DNA of 10,233 nucleotides from an uncultured Pseudomonadota bacterium (GTDB taxonomy: Bacteria > Pseudomonadota > Gammaproteobacteria > Burkholderiales > Burkholderiaceae): NCBI GenBank assembly GCA_946480245.1, contig CAMLIZ010000166.1, positions 1 through 10,233 on the forward strand. The letters run 5' to 3'. A model generated the notes under the pieces. It worked only from the letters and a program-made list of their open reading frames with translations. It made no database searches and was not told the DNA's origin. Positions 1 to 8,423 of the stretch are shown piece after piece (the first letter of the stretch is position 1; each line of letters starts with the position of its first letter). A program made the position numbers and the translations under genes.

Positions 1-579
1 CAGCGCCCACAGCTCGCCGAGCGTGAGCACGTCCACCTCCTGGTAGGCCTGCAGGAAGGCCAGCAGCAGTTGCGGGTCGAAGTTGGAATCGGTGTGCGCC
101 ACGAAGGCCCAGGCGATGCCGTACACGCGCGGCAGCCCGGCCAGCGGCTCGCCGCGCAGCTTGGGCAAGTGGGCGTAGTAGTGCGCCGGCACGCTGGTGC
201 GCACCTCGGGGCCTTGCGCCTCGATCAGGTGGAAGTTGTCGAGCAGCCATTCGGCCGCCGGGCTCAGCGCGTCGCCTTGGGCGTCCAGCGTGTCCAGGTA
301 GGCGCGCACGCGCTTGAGCGTGCGCAGGTTGTCGGCCAGCCGGGGAAAGAACGGCGGCGTGCGCACGCGGCGCCGGCCGTGGCGGCGCTCCACCGGCTGC
401 GCCTGGGCCAGGCTGATGCCGTGCAGGTGAAAGCGCTCGGCGCCGAACAGCAGCGCGCGCACCGGCGGCGCCAGCGGCCCGGCGGCGACGTCGAGAAAGG
501 GCTGGGCCTCGGGCCGCAGCCGCGGCACACGCGGGGCGGCGCGGTGACCTTGGCCACCGGCGTCGTCGGGCGCCGCCAT
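1..579 (-). CDS. ndvB: Cyclic beta-1,2-glucan synthase, N-terminal part (runs off left edge)
   Basis: Only the first 193 codons are present; family members are usually about 2,800-2,900 residues. The family is a very large inner-membrane enzyme that builds cyclic beta-1,2-glucan from UDP-glucose for the periplasm, where the glucan serves osmotic adaptation and host interaction. Seen here: a Pro/Ala/Arg-rich start (about 1-28), then the family's N-terminal region with DNFHLIE (114-120), YYAHLPKL (134-141), PRVYGIAWAFVAHTD (150-164) and AYQEV plus TLGELWAL (178-193). This block precedes the first membrane segments in NdvB/ChvB. The glycosyltransferase and phosphorylase-like domains lie outside the window. 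ATG 579 is the only start: upstream the frame has no ATG, GTG or TTG before a stop at 637-639. It begins one base after the stop of the small upstream gene and has no clear Shine-Dalgarno, so translational coupling is likely. The family call is firm; the gene symbol follows from family only. Confidence 0.87.
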   Translation of the reverse strand, partial: MAAPDDAGGQGHRAAPRVPRLRPEAQPFLDVAAGPLAPPVRALLFGAERFHLHGISLAQAQPVERRHGRRRVRTPPFFPRLADNLRTLKRVRAYLDTLDAQGDALSPAAEWLLDNFHLIEAQGPEVRTSVPAHYYAHLPKLRGEPLAGLPRVYGIAWAFVAHTDSNFDPQLLLAFLQAYQEVDVLTLGELWAL

Positions 580-580
580 G

Positions 581-814
581 TCAGCGCAACACGAACCAGA
601 GGCTGGCGAGTGCGCCGCCGGCGCAGGCCAGCGACATCACGTGCTGGCTGGTAAAAGCGCCCAGCCGTACGGCAAAGCCGCGCCAGCGCTGTCGACGCGT
701 GTGCGGGGTGGCACAGCGCTGCATCTGGTCGGCCAGCAGCTGCAGGTCCTGGTCGACATAGCTGCCGACCCCGCTGCCCGCAGCCCGGGCAGCGCGAATG
801 GTTGTGGATGTCAT
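581..814 (-). CDS. Small single-pass membrane protein of unknown function upstream of ndvB
   Basis: This is a 77-residue protein that I do not recognise. Its N-terminal half is soluble-looking: an Ala/Gly/Ser-rich start, then a short acidic-polar helix-like stretch around DQDLQLLADQMQ (21-32). A basic patch follows (R40, R41, R43, R45, R50), then a hydrophobic segment at about 52-76 ending in ASLWFVLR. Arginines before the segment suggest N-in, C-out topology (inference). The reality of the gene is supported by an AAGGAGG Shine-Dalgarno 4 bases before the ATG, by codon usage like its neighbours, and by its stop codon lying one base before the glucan synthase ATG. That arrangement suggests co-translation with, and perhaps a role beside, the membrane-bound glucan synthase. 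The 5' part of the same strand is also open in another frame, but that frame has no comparable start signal. Confidence 0.72.
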   Translation of the reverse strand: MTSTTIRAARAAGSGVGSYVDQDLQLLADQMQRCATPHTRRQRWRGFAVRLGAFTSQHVMSLACAGGALASLWFVLR

Positions 815-818
815 GGAA

Positions 819-825
819 CCTCCTT
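819..825 (-). promoter_or_regulatory. Strong Shine-Dalgarno of the 77-residue membrane protein gene
   Basis: On the minus strand AAGGAGG is followed by TTCC and then the ATG at 814. It is the best ribosome binding site I found in the window and fixes the start of the small gene. It may also load ribosomes for the coupled glucan synthase, which lacks its own obvious site. Confidence 0.75.
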
Positions 826-863
826 CGACGGCGAGGGCAATCGTCGTTCCTGGGCAACCCTAT

Positions 864-892
864 TGCTTAGGCGCTGCGCAGCGAGGTTTCAA
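864..892 (-). promoter_or_regulatory. Possible promoter for the small membrane protein-ndvB pair
   Basis: Reading leftward, TTGAAA (892-887) matches the sigma-70 -35 consensus at five of six bases. A 17-base spacer leads to TAAGCA (869-864), a poor -10. It lies just downstream of the glnD stop and about 50 bases before the small gene. The gap between glnD and the small gene, much larger than that between map and glnD, makes a separate promoter reasonable. The weak -10 keeps this tentative. Confidence 0.25.
872..883. repeat. 12-base palindrome after glnD
   Basis: CGCTGCGCAGCG is a perfect palindrome 19 bases downstream of the glnD stop codon. It could form only a short 4-bp stem with a 4-base loop and has no T-run, so it is a weak terminator candidate. 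It also lies inside the spacer of the tentative promoter, where a dimeric regulator could bind. It may equally be chance in GC-rich DNA. Confidence 0.3.
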
Positions 893-901
893 GCCCGCGG
901 G

Positions 902-3502
902 TCAGACCGCGGCGACGTCGAGCAGCTCGCCCTCGATCTGCAGCTGGCTGCGGGCGTCCTGCAGCGCCGAGCCGTTGACCACGAAGGTGTCCTCGACCAG
1001 CTCGCCGAGCGTGCTGATCTTGGCCAGCTGCAGGTTGATGTGGTGGCGCGCCAGCACGCGGGCGATGCCGTACAGCAGGCCGCTGCGGTCGCTGGTGCTC
1101 ACCGACAGCAGCCAGCGCTGGCCGCGTTCGTCCGGCCGCAGCGACACGTGCGGCGTGATCGGGAACGAGCGCACCCGGCGCGACACCCGGCCCAGGCTGG
1201 GCTCGGGCAGCGGGCCTTCGGAGGCCAGGGCCTGCGCGAGCTGGGTTTCCACCAGCGAGATGATGTCGCGGTAGGCGCCGGGTTGTGCCGGATCGATGTG
1301 CGGGCTGACGACCTGGAAGGTGTCGAGCGCGAAATGCGCGCGCGTGGTGTGGATCTTGGCGTCCAGGATGCTGAAGCCGGCGTGGTCGAAGTAGCCGCAG
1401 ATGCGCGCGAAAAGGTCCGCGCGGTCGGGCGAATACACCAGCACCTGCAGGCCCTCCACCGGCGACAGGCGCGCCCGCACCACGGGCTGGTCGGTGGTCA
1501 CGTGGCGCCACAGCGAGCGCGCGTGCCAGGCGATGTCGGCCGGCTCATGGCGCGCGAAGTACGACACCTCGAGCGTGTCCCACAGCGGCCGCTCGGTGCC
1601 CGGCAGCATCGAGTACAGGTTGAGGCGGCTGCGCGCCTCGGCCTTGCGCGCCTCGATGTCGGCGTCGAGGTTGGGCTTGGCGCCGCCGAGTGCACGCAAG
1701 GTGAGGCGGTACAGGTCCTCCAGCAACTTGCCCTTCCAGGCGTTCCACACCTTCGGGCTGGTGCCGCGGATGTCGGCCACCGTGAGCAGGTACAGCGCCG
1801 TCAGCGTGCGCTCGTTGCCCACCAGTTGGGCAAAGCGCGTGACCACCTCGGGATCGCTCAGGTCCTCCTTCTGGGCCACGCGCGACATCGTGAGGTGCTG
1901 CTGCACCACGAACTCGGCCAGCGCTGCGTCCTCCCTGGGCAGGCCGTGGTCGCGGCAGAAGCGCCGCACCTCCACCGCGCCCAGGTCGGAGTGGTCGCCG
2001 CCGCGGCCCTTGGCCACGTCGTGGAACAGCGCGGCGATGTACAGCACCCAGGGCCGGTCGAACTGCGAGGCCAGCTGCGAGCAGAACGCGTACTCGTGCG
2101 CGTGCTCCGGCACGAAGAAGCGGCGCACGTTGCGCAGCACCATCAGGATGTGCTGGTCCACCGTGTACACGTGGAACAGGTCGTGCTGCATGCGCCCCAC
2201 GATGCGCCGGAAGACCCAGAGGTAGCGGCCCAGTACCGAGGTCTGGTTCATCAGCCGCAGCGCGTGCGTCTGGCCCTCGGGGGCCCGCAGGATGTCCATG
2301 AACTGCGCGCGGTTCACCGGGTCGCGTCGGAACGGGCCGTCCATCAGGTTGCGCGCGTTGTACAGCGCACGCAGCGTGCGCGCCGACAGGCCCTTGATGC
2401 CCGGTGTCTTCTGGTAGACGAGAAAGGTCTCGAGGATCGCGTGCGGCTCGCGCGCGTACAGCTCGTCGTCGATCACCTCCAGCATGCCGGCGCGGTCGAG
2501 GAAGCGCTCGTTGATCGGGCGCATCGGCGCATTGGCGGATCCGTAGATCGCGTCCTCCAGGCCGAGCAGCAGGATCTGGTTCAGCTGGGTCACCGCCTTG
2601 GCGGCCCAGTAGTAGCGGCGCATCAGCGCCTCCGAGGCGCGGTATTCGCTGGTGGCGCGGTAGCCGAAGCTCTCCGCCACTGCGGTCTGCAGGTCGAACA
2701 CCAGCCGGTCCTCGCGCCGCCCGGCCACCGTGTGCAGGCGCGCGCGAATCAGTTTCAGCAGCGCCTCGTTGCGCTGCAGCTGCTGCGCCTCGAACGGCGT
2801 GATCAGCCCCTTCTTGCACAGCTCGCGCCAGGTGTGGCCCAGGCCGGCGGCGCGCGCCACCCAGGTGACCACCTGCAGGTCGCGCAGGCCGCCCGGGCTT
2901 TCCTTGCAGTTGGGCTCCAGCGAATACGGCGTGTCCTCGTACTTCACATGGCGCTGGCGCATCTCCAGCGTCTTGGCGCGCAGGAATGCCCTGGTGTCCA
3001 TCACCGCTGCCGTGGCCTTGCGGAAGGCGTTGAACAGCTTGCGCTCCCCGCACAGCAGCCGCGCCTCCAGCATCGCGGTCTGCACGGTGACATCGCGCTG
3101 CGCCTCGGCCACGCAGTCCGCCACGGTGCGCACCGACGAGCCGATCTCCAGGCCGATGTCCCAGCAGGCGGTGATGAAGGCCTCCACCGCGCCGTCGGCC
3201 GCAGCGGCGCTGTCGTCCTGCGGCATCAGCAGCAGCACGTCGACGTCGGAGTACGGAAAGAGCTCGCCGCGGCCATAGCCGCCCACGGCCAGCAGCGCGG
3301 CGCCCTGCGGCATGCCGGCGCGCTGCCATAGCTGCACGAGCGTGGCGTCCACGTGGTGCGCCAGATCCTTGATCAGGCGCGCCGCGGCGGCCGTGCTGGC
3401 CCGCGTGGCGCGAAAACGCTCGATCAGCGCGCTCTTGCCGTCCTTGAACTGCTGGCGCAGCGCCGCCACGCCGAGCGGCGCGCTGCCGAGCTGGGCGGCC
3501 AT
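902..3502 (-). CDS. glnD: Bifunctional uridylyltransferase/uridylyl-removing enzyme (PII sensor)
   Basis: GlnD uridylylates PII proteins (GlnB/GlnK) when glutamine is low and removes the UMP when glutamine is high, thereby setting glutamine synthetase activity and Ntr transcription. It is cytosolic. The 866 residues match the usual 850-890. Domains in order: nucleotidyltransferase with GGYGRGEL (74-81) and the metal-binding aspartates of SDVDV (85-89); a helical middle region with conserved [17 protein letters not shown] (194-210); an HD hydrolase domain with H451, the H494-D495 pair and GGDHSDLG (501-508) for deuridylylation; and two C-terminal ACT domains (about 684-755 and 797-866) that sense glutamine. 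All key residues I looked for are present, so both activities should be intact. It starts 7 bases after the map stop with no clear Shine-Dalgarno, consistent with coupling to map. Map-glnD adjacency is also known in enterobacteria. Confidence 0.96.
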   Translation of the reverse strand: MAAQLGSAPLGVAALRQQFKDGKSALIERFRATRASTAAAARLIKDLAHHVDATLVQLWQRAGMPQGAALLAVGGYGRGELFPYSDVDVLLLMPQDDSAAAADGAVEAFITACWDIGLEIGSSVRTVADCVAEAQRDVTVQTAMLEARLLCGERKLFNAFRKATAAVMDTRAFLRAKTLEMRQRHVKYEDTPYSLEPNCKESPGGLRDLQVVTWVARAAGLGHTWRELCKKGLITPFEAQQLQRNEALLKLIRARLHTVAGRREDRLVFDLQTAVAESFGYRATSEYRASEALMRRYYWAAKAVTQLNQILLLGLEDAIYGSANAPMRPINERFLDRAGMLEVIDDELYAREPHAILETFLVYQKTPGIKGLSARTLRALYNARNLMDGPFRRDPVNRAQFMDILRAPEGQTHALRLMNQTSVLGRYLWVFRRIVGRMQHDLFHVYTVDQHILMVLRNVRRFFVPEHAHEYAFCSQLASQFDRPWVLYIAALFHDVAKGRGGDHSDLGAVEVRRFCRDHGLPREDAALAEFVVQQHLTMSRVAQKEDLSDPEVVTRFAQLVGNERTLTALYLLTVADIRGTSPKVWNAWKGKLLEDLYRLTLRALGGAKPNLDADIEARKAEARSRLNLYSMLPGTERPLWDTLEVSYFARHEPADIAWHARSLWRHVTTDQPVVRARLSPVEGLQVLVYSPDRADLFARICGYFDHAGFSILDAKIHTTRAHFALDTFQVVSPHIDPAQPGAYRDIISLVETQLAQALASEGPLPEPSLGRVSRRVRSFPITPHVSLRPDERGQRWLLSVSTSDRSGLLYGIARVLARHHINLQLAKISTLGELVEDTFVVNGSALQDARSQLQIEGELLDVAAV

Positions 3503-3509
3503 CGCGGAC

Positions 3510-4331
3510 TCAGGTGGTGCTGGTGGCGGCTGGCTGCACGAACGCAGGCAGCGGCGGGCTGCCGGCCGACAGCGTGAGCACCTCGTAGCCGGTGTCGGTG
3601 ACGGCGATGGTGTGCTCCCACTGCGCGGACAGCGAGCGGTCCTTGGTGACGATGGTCCAGCCGTCGCCCGTTTCGCGGATCTCGCGCTTGCCGGCGTTGA
3701 TCATCGGCTCGATCGTGAACACCATGCCGGGCACCAGCTCCTCCAGGGTTCCGGGGCGGCCGTAGTGCAGCACCTGCGGCTCCTCGTGGAACTTGCGGCC
3801 GATGCCGTGGCCGCAGAACTCGCGCACGATCGAGAAGCCTTGGCTTTCCGCGAAGGTCTGGATCGCATGGCCGATGTCGCCCAGGCGGACGCCCGGCTTG
3901 ACCTTCACGATGCCGCGCCACATGGCCTCGTAGGTGATGCTGCACAGCCGCTTGGCGGCGATGGAGCCCTCGCCCACGACGAACATGCGGCTGGTGTCGC
4001 CGTGCCAGCCATCCTTGATGACGGTGACGTCGATGTTGACGATGTCGCCGTTCTTCAGGGGCCGGTCGTTGGGGATGCCGTGGCACACCTGATGGTTGAT
4101 CGAGGTGCAGATCGACTTGGGGTAGGGCGTGTAGCCCGGTGGCGCGTAGTTCAGCGGCGCGGGGACGGCACCTTGCACGTTCACGATGTGGTCGTGCGCC
4201 AGCTTGTCCAGCTGGTCGGTGGTGACGCCCGGCTTCACGTGCGGCGCCAGCATGTCCAGCACTTCGCCGGCCAGGCGGCCGGCCACGCGCATGCCTTCGA
4301 GGTCGGCCGCAGTCTTGATCGTGATGCTCAT
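3510..4331 (-). CDS. map: Type I methionine aminopeptidase
   Basis: Map removes the initiator methionine from nascent proteins when the second residue is small, a cytosolic and essential housekeeping step. The 273-residue protein has the single-domain pita-bread fold without the zinc-finger extension of other types. The five metal ligands are D101, D112, H175, E208 and E239, found in NIDVTV, GDTSRMF, GHGIG, FTIEPM and WEHT. H84 in VCHGIP corresponds to the substrate-binding histidine of the E. coli enzyme. The ATG at 4331 gives the expected N-terminus (SITIKT). The C-terminal tail after VLTL (251-254) is a Pro/Ala-rich stretch of about 19 residues, different from E. coli but outside the catalytic core. 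It is the first gene of a leftward unit with glnD and is divergent from purL. Confidence 0.97.
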   Translation of the reverse strand: MSITIKTAADLEGMRVAGRLAGEVLDMLAPHVKPGVTTDQLDKLAHDHIVNVQGAVPAPLNYAPPGYTPYPKSICTSINHQVCHGIPNDRPLKNGDIVNIDVTVIKDGWHGDTSRMFVVGEGSIAAKRLCSITYEAMWRGIVKVKPGVRLGDIGHAIQTFAESQGFSIVREFCGHGIGRKFHEEPQVLHYGRPGTLEELVPGMVFTIEPMINAGKREIRETGDGWTIVTKDRSLSAQWEHTIAVTDTGYEVLTLSAGSPPLPAFVQPAATSTT

Positions 4332-4339
4332 GGGCCGGG

Positions 4340-4345
4340 ATTATC
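4340..4345 (-). promoter_or_regulatory. Candidate -10 element for map
   Basis: Reading leftward, GATAAT ends only 8 bases before the map ATG. No recognisable -35 lies 16-18 bases upstream. If used, transcription would begin at or within a base or two of the start codon, giving a leaderless or nearly leaderless map mRNA. The call rests on one hexamer; a promoter inside purL is the alternative. Confidence 0.3.
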
Positions 4346-4356
4346 CACCGGCCTCT

Positions 4357-4362
4357 TAGAAT
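4357..4362 (+). promoter_or_regulatory. Candidate -10 element for purL
   Basis: TAGAAT differs from the sigma-70 -10 consensus at one base and ends 28 bases before the purL ATG, which would give a short leader of roughly 20 bases. No good -35 is present at 17 bases upstream (GCCGGG), so activation by a factor or a non-consensus promoter would be needed. I saw no convincing PurR-type operator in the gap. Confidence 0.35.
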
Positions 4363-4390
4363 CACGGGTTTTCCCCTTGCCCCGACCCGC

Positions 4391-7300
4391 ATGTCCGCGC
4401 CCAAGCACCTGATGCACTTCGAGGGCGGCAACGCCTTGTCCGCCTTTCGCGCGCAGGCGCTGCTGCAGCGTCTGCAGGCCATCAGCCCGAGCATCAGCGC
4501 CGTGCATGCAAGGCACGTGCACTGGGCCTGGAGCGACAGCGCCTTGCCGCAGCCGGTGTGCGACCGCCTGGCCGACCTGCTGCGCTACGGCAGCGCCTAC
4601 GAAGGCCCGGCAGCCGATGGCGTGCTGGTGCTGGTGATGCCGCGGCTGGGCACGGTGTCGCCGTGGGCGTCCAAGGCCACCGACATCGCGCACAACTGCG
4701 GGCTGCCGGTGCACCGCGTCGAGCGCGTCACCGAATACCGGCTGTCGCTCAAGAGCACCCTGTTCGGCGGCGCGCGGCTGCTCGATTCCCAGCAGCTGCA
4801 GGCGGCGGCCGCATTGCTGCACGACCGCATGACCGAGAGCGTGGCCTTCGAGCGCAACGCAGCGGCGCATCTGTTCGACGAGCAACCGGGCCAGCCGCTG
4901 GCGCATGTGGACGTGCTCGGTCAGGGCCGTGCCGCCCTGGCGCAAGCCAACACCGAGTTCGGCCTGGCGTTGTCGGACGATGAAATCGACTACCTCGTCA
5001 GCGCGTTCCAGGGCCTGGGGCGCAACCCGAGCGACGTGGAGCTGATGATGTTCGCGCAGGCCAACAGCGAGCACTGTCGGCACAAGATCTTCAACGCGCA
5101 GTTCGTCATCGACGGCGTCGAGCAGCCGCTGTCGATGTTCCAGATGATCCGCAACACCGAGCGCCTGTCGCCGCAGCACTCGATCGTCGCCTACAGCGAC
5201 AACGCCGCCGTGATGGAGGGTGGCCCGGCCGAGCGCTGGCTGCCGCAGGGCTTCGATGGTGCCGGCCTGTACGCCGCCCGCGCCGAGACCGCACACGTGC
5301 TGATGAAGGTGGAGACGCACAACCACCCGACGGCGATCTCGCCGTTCGCGGGCGCCGCCACCGGGGCCGGTGGCGAGATCCGTGACGAGGGCGCCACCGG
5401 CCGAGGCGCCAAGCCGAAGGCCGGCCTCACCGGCTTCTCGGTCAGCAACCTGCAGCTGCCGGGCACCCGCGAGCCGTGGGAGGCCGACGCGTACGGCAAG
5501 CCGGAGCACATCGCCAGCCCGCTGCAGATCATGATCGACGGACCGCTGGGCGGCGCCGCGTTCAACAACGAGTTCGGCCGGCCCAACCTGGGCGGCTACT
5601 TCCGGGTGTACGAGCAGAGCGTGGCCGGCGTGCGGCGCGGCTATCACAAGCCGATCATGATCGCCGGCGGCATCGGCACCATCAGCGAGGGCCACACGCA
5701 CAAGCTGCCTTTCGGCGCCGGCACGCTGCTGGTGCAGCTGGGCGGCCCGGGCATGCGCATCGGCATGGGCGGCGGCGCTGCCAGCTCCATGGCGGCCGGC
5801 ACCAACACCGCCGCGCTCGATTTCGATTCGGTGCAGCGCGGCAACCCGGAGATCGAACGGCGCGCGCAGGAGGTCATCAACCACTGCTGGGCGCTGGGCG
5901 AGGCCAGCCCGGTGCTGGCGATCCACGACGTGGGCGCGGGTGGTTTGAGCAACGCGTTCCCCGAGCTGGTGGACGGCGCGGGCAAGGGCGCCACCTTCGA
6001 CCTGCGCAAGGTGCCACTGGAAGAGACCGGCCTGGCGCCCAAGGAGGTGTGGTGCAACGAGAGCCAGGAGCGCTACGTGCTGGCCATCGACCCCGCCAGG
6101 CTGGCACAGTTTGCGGCGATGTGCGAGCGCGAGCGCTGCCCGTATGCCGTGGTCGGCGTGGCCACGGACGACACCGAGCTGGTGCTGGAGGATGGCCCCG
6201 GCGGCGAGCGCGCGATCGACATGCCGATGGAGGTGCTGCTCGGCAAGCCGCCCAAGATGCAGCGTGAGGTGGCGCGCGTGCCGCGCAGCCGCCCGCCGCT
6301 GGTGCTGACCGGCGTGGCGCTCGAGACGGCCGCGTTCGACGTGCTGCGGCACCCTACGGTGGCCAGCAAGCGCTTCCTGATCACGATCGGTGATCGCACG
6401 GTGGGCGGCATGAGCCACCGCGACCAGATGGTGGGCCCCTGGCAGGTGCCGGTGGCCGACTGCGCCGTCACGCTGGCCGACTACGCCGGTTTCCGTGGCG
6501 AAGCGATGAGCATGGGCGAGCGCACGCCGCTGGCTGCGCTGGATGCGCCGGCGTCGGGCCGCATGGCCGTGGCCGAGGCCATCACGAATCTGCTGGCCGC
6601 CCCGATCGAGCTGCAACGCGTGAAGCTCAGCTGCAACTGGATGGCAGCCTGCGGCGAACCCGGCGAGGACGCGGCGCTGTACGACACGGTGCAGGCCGTC
6701 GGCATGCAGCTGTGCCCGGCGCTGGGCATTGGCGTGCCGGTGGGCAAGGACAGCCTGTCGATGCGCACGCGCTGGAGCGAGGGCGGCCAGCAGAAGCAGG
6801 TGACGGCGCCGGTGTCGCTGATCGTGTCGGCCTTTGCCACGCTGGACGACGTGCGGGGCACGCTCACGCCGCAGCTGCAAGCCGGCGACACCAGCCTGAT
6901 CCTCGTCGACCTGGGCGTCGGTCAGGGCCGCATGGGGGGCTCCATCCTCGCGCAGACGCTCAACCAGTTCGGCGACGCGGTGCCCGACCTCGACCAGCCG
7001 CAGCTGCTGAAGACCTTCGTGCACGCGATCAACCAGCTGCGGGCCGAAGGCAGGCTGCTGGCCTATCACGACCGCAGCGACGGCGGCCTGTGGGCCACCG
7101 TGTGCGAGATGGCGTTTGCCGGACACGTGGGCGTGAGCCTCAACGTGGACATGCTGGTCACCGAGAGTGACGGCATTGCCGACAGTCGCGCGGAATACGG
7201 CGACTCGAAGAACTGGGCCTCGCAGGTCAGCGAGCGTCGCAACGAGCTCACGCTGCGCGCGCTGTTCAACGAGGAGCTGGGCGCGGTGATCCAGGTGCCG

Positions 7301-8380
7301 CGCGACCAGCGCGACGCGGTGATCGGCGTGCTGCGCCAGCACGGCCTGGCGCGCTTCAGCCATGCCATCGGCAAGACGAACGACAAGCAGATCGTCGAGG
7401 TGTGGCGTGACGCGAAGCCGCAGTTCAGTGCTTCGTTGCGCGACCTGCAGCAAGCCTGGGACGAGGTGAGCTGGCGCATCGCGCAACTGCGCGACAACCC
7501 CGCCTGCGCCGACGCCGAGCACGCCGCCGCCGGCGACCCCGCCAGCACCGGGCTGCAGCTCGCGCTCACGTTCGACCCGGCCGTGGACGTGGCCGCGCCG
7601 TTCATCCACAGCGGCGCACGTCCCAAGGTGGCCATCCTGCGCGAGCAGGGCGTCAACTCGCAGGTGGAGATGAGCTATGCGATGGCGCTGGCCGGCTTCG
7701 ACACCTTCGACGTGCACATGAGCGACCTGCAAGCCGGCCGCACGGCGCTGGCCGACTACGCCGGCTTCGTGGCCTGCGGCGGCTTCAGCTACGGCGACAC
7801 CCTGGGTGCTGGCGAAGGCTGGGCGCGCTCGGTTCTGTTCAACCCGGCGCTGGCCGAGCAGTTCAGCGCCTTCTTCGCGCGCCGCGACACCTTCGCGCTC
7901 GGCGTGTGCAACGGTTGCCAGATGATGGCCGCGCTGAGCCCGATCATCCCTGGCGCCGAGGCCTGGCCCACCTTCACGCGCAACAAGAGCGAGAGCTACG
8001 AAGCGCGCCTGGTGCAAGTGGAGGTGCTGCCGAGCCCGTCGATCTTCTTCGAAGGCATGGCCGGCAGCCGCATCCCGATCGCGGTGGCGCATGGCGAAGG
8101 CTTTGCCGATTTCTCGCAGCGTGGCGACGCGGCGGCCGTGCAGCGCGCGATGCGCTTTGTGGACCCTTCGGGCCAGACGACCGAGGCCTACCCGTTCAAT
8201 CCCAATGGCAGCCCCGGTGGCCTGACGGCGGTGACCACGCCCGACGGCCGCTTCACCGCGCTGATGCCGCACCCGGAGCGCGTGTTCCGCAACATCCAGA
8301 TGAGCTGGACGGCGGGCGACAAGAGCGCGCTGAGCCCGTGGATGCGGATGTTCCGCAACGCGCGCAAATGGGTGGGGTGA
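4391..8380 (+). CDS. purL: Phosphoribosylformylglycinamidine synthase, large single-chain type
   Basis: PurL converts FGAR, ATP and glutamine to FGAM, the fourth step of de novo purine synthesis, in the cytosol. The 1,329 residues form the large one-chain enzyme (E. coli about 1,295). In order: the N-terminal PurS-like domain; a linker with [12 protein letters not shown] (221-232); the first synthetase half with [13 protein letters not shown] (307-319) and a glycine-rich nucleotide loop (GGEIRDEG from 327); the second half with [11 protein letters not shown] and [10 protein letters not shown]; and a class I glutaminase from about 1078. In the glutaminase, GVCNGCQ places the nucleophile at C1173, and PHPER gives H1294 and E1296 of the triad. 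About 30 extra residues relative to E. coli occur at 923-952. The start gives ALSAFRAQ near the N-terminus, as in E. coli ALSAFR. No strong Shine-Dalgarno is visible. The gene is divergent from map and convergent with the epimerase gene. Confidence 0.97.
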   Translation: MSAPKHLMHFEGGNALSAFRAQALLQRLQAISPSISAVHARHVHWAWSDSALPQPVCDRLADLLRYGSAYEGPAADGVLVLVMPRLGTVSPWASKATDIAHNCGLPVHRVERVTEYRLSLKSTLFGGARLLDSQQLQAAAALLHDRMTESVAFERNAAAHLFDEQPGQPLAHVDVLGQGRAALAQANTEFGLALSDDEIDYLVSAFQGLGRNPSDVELMMFAQANSEHCRHKIFNAQFVIDGVEQPLSMFQMIRNTERLSPQHSIVAYSDNAAVMEGGPAERWLPQGFDGAGLYAARAETAHVLMKVETHNHPTAISPFAGAATGAGGEIRDEGATGRGAKPKAGLTGFSVSNLQLPGTREPWEADAYGKPEHIASPLQIMIDGPLGGAAFNNEFGRPNLGGYFRVYEQSVAGVRRGYHKPIMIAGGIGTISEGHTHKLPFGAGTLLVQLGGPGMRIGMGGGAASSMAAGTNTAALDFDSVQRGNPEIERRAQEVINHCWALGEASPVLAIHDVGAGGLSNAFPELVDGAGKGATFDLRKVPLEETGLAPKEVWCNESQERYVLAIDPARLAQFAAMCERERCPYAVVGVATDDTELVLEDGPGGERAIDMPMEVLLGKPPKMQREVARVPRSRPPLVLTGVALETAAFDVLRHPTVASKRFLITIGDRTVGGMSHRDQMVGPWQVPVADCAVTLADYAGFRGEAMSMGERTPLAALDAPASGRMAVAEAITNLLAAPIELQRVKLSCNWMAACGEPGEDAALYDTVQAVGMQLCPALGIGVPVGKDSLSMRTRWSEGGQQKQVTAPVSLIVSAFATLDDVRGTLTPQLQAGDTSLILVDLGVGQGRMGGSILAQTLNQFGDAVPDLDQPQLLKTFVHAINQLRAEGRLLAYHDRSDGGLWATVCEMAFAGHVGVSLNVDMLVTESDGIADSRAEYGDSKNWASQVSERRNELTLRALFNEELGAVIQVPRDQRDAVIGVLRQHGLARFSHAIGKTNDKQIVEVWRDAKPQFSASLRDLQQAWDEVSWRIAQLRDNPACADAEHAAAGDPASTGLQLALTFDPAVDVAAPFIHSGARPKVAILREQGVNSQVEMSYAMALAGFDTFDVHMSDLQAGRTALADYAGFVACGGFSYGDTLGAGEGWARSVLFNPALAEQFSAFFARRDTFALGVCNGCQMMAALSPIIPGAEAWPTFTRNKSESYEARLVQVEVLPSPSIFFEGMAGSRIPIAVAHGEGFADFSQRGDAAAVQRAMRFVDPSGQTTEAYPFNPNGSPGGLTAVTTPDGRFTALMPHPERVFRNIQMSWTAGDKSALSPWMRMFRNARKWVG

Positions 8381-8404
8381 TCAGGGCCGCTCGCGCCAGG
8401 ACCG

Positions 8405-8423
8405 GTGCCAGCGGCGCTGGCAT
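8405..8423. terminator. Stem-loop between convergent purL and epimerase genes
   Basis: TGCCAGC (8406-8412) and GCTGGCA (8416-8422) form a perfect 7-bp stem around a 3-base GGC loop, extendable by one G-T pair. It sits in the 43-base gap between the two stop codons, where a bidirectional terminator is expected. Neither strand has a good T-run, so if it is intrinsic it is imperfect. Confidence 0.5.

Noticed and set aside
264..857. 197-residue minus-strand frame overlapping the small gene and the ndvB start
   Set aside because: It is Arg/Pro-rich without domain features and overlaps both better-supported frames. The ndvB frame carries conserved family motifs and the small gene carries the Shine-Dalgarno.
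578..3331. 917-residue plus-strand frame opposite glnD and the small gene
   Set aside because: Same compositional effect. It has no domain sense and lies opposite a complete GlnD with all catalytic motifs.
6471..7764. 19-base direct repeat within purL (CGCTGGCCGACTACGCCGG at 6471 and 7746)
   Set aside because: Both copies encode LADYAGF in unrelated PurL domains at places where the family has similar residues. Shared codon preference explains the identity, and no repeat unit extends beyond it.
4328..8272. 1,314-codon open frame on the minus strand opposite purL
   Set aside because: Its codons are the exact reverse complements of purL codons. The product is His/Gln/Arg/Ala-rich with no recognisable domain, while the plus-strand frame is an unmistakable full-length PurL.
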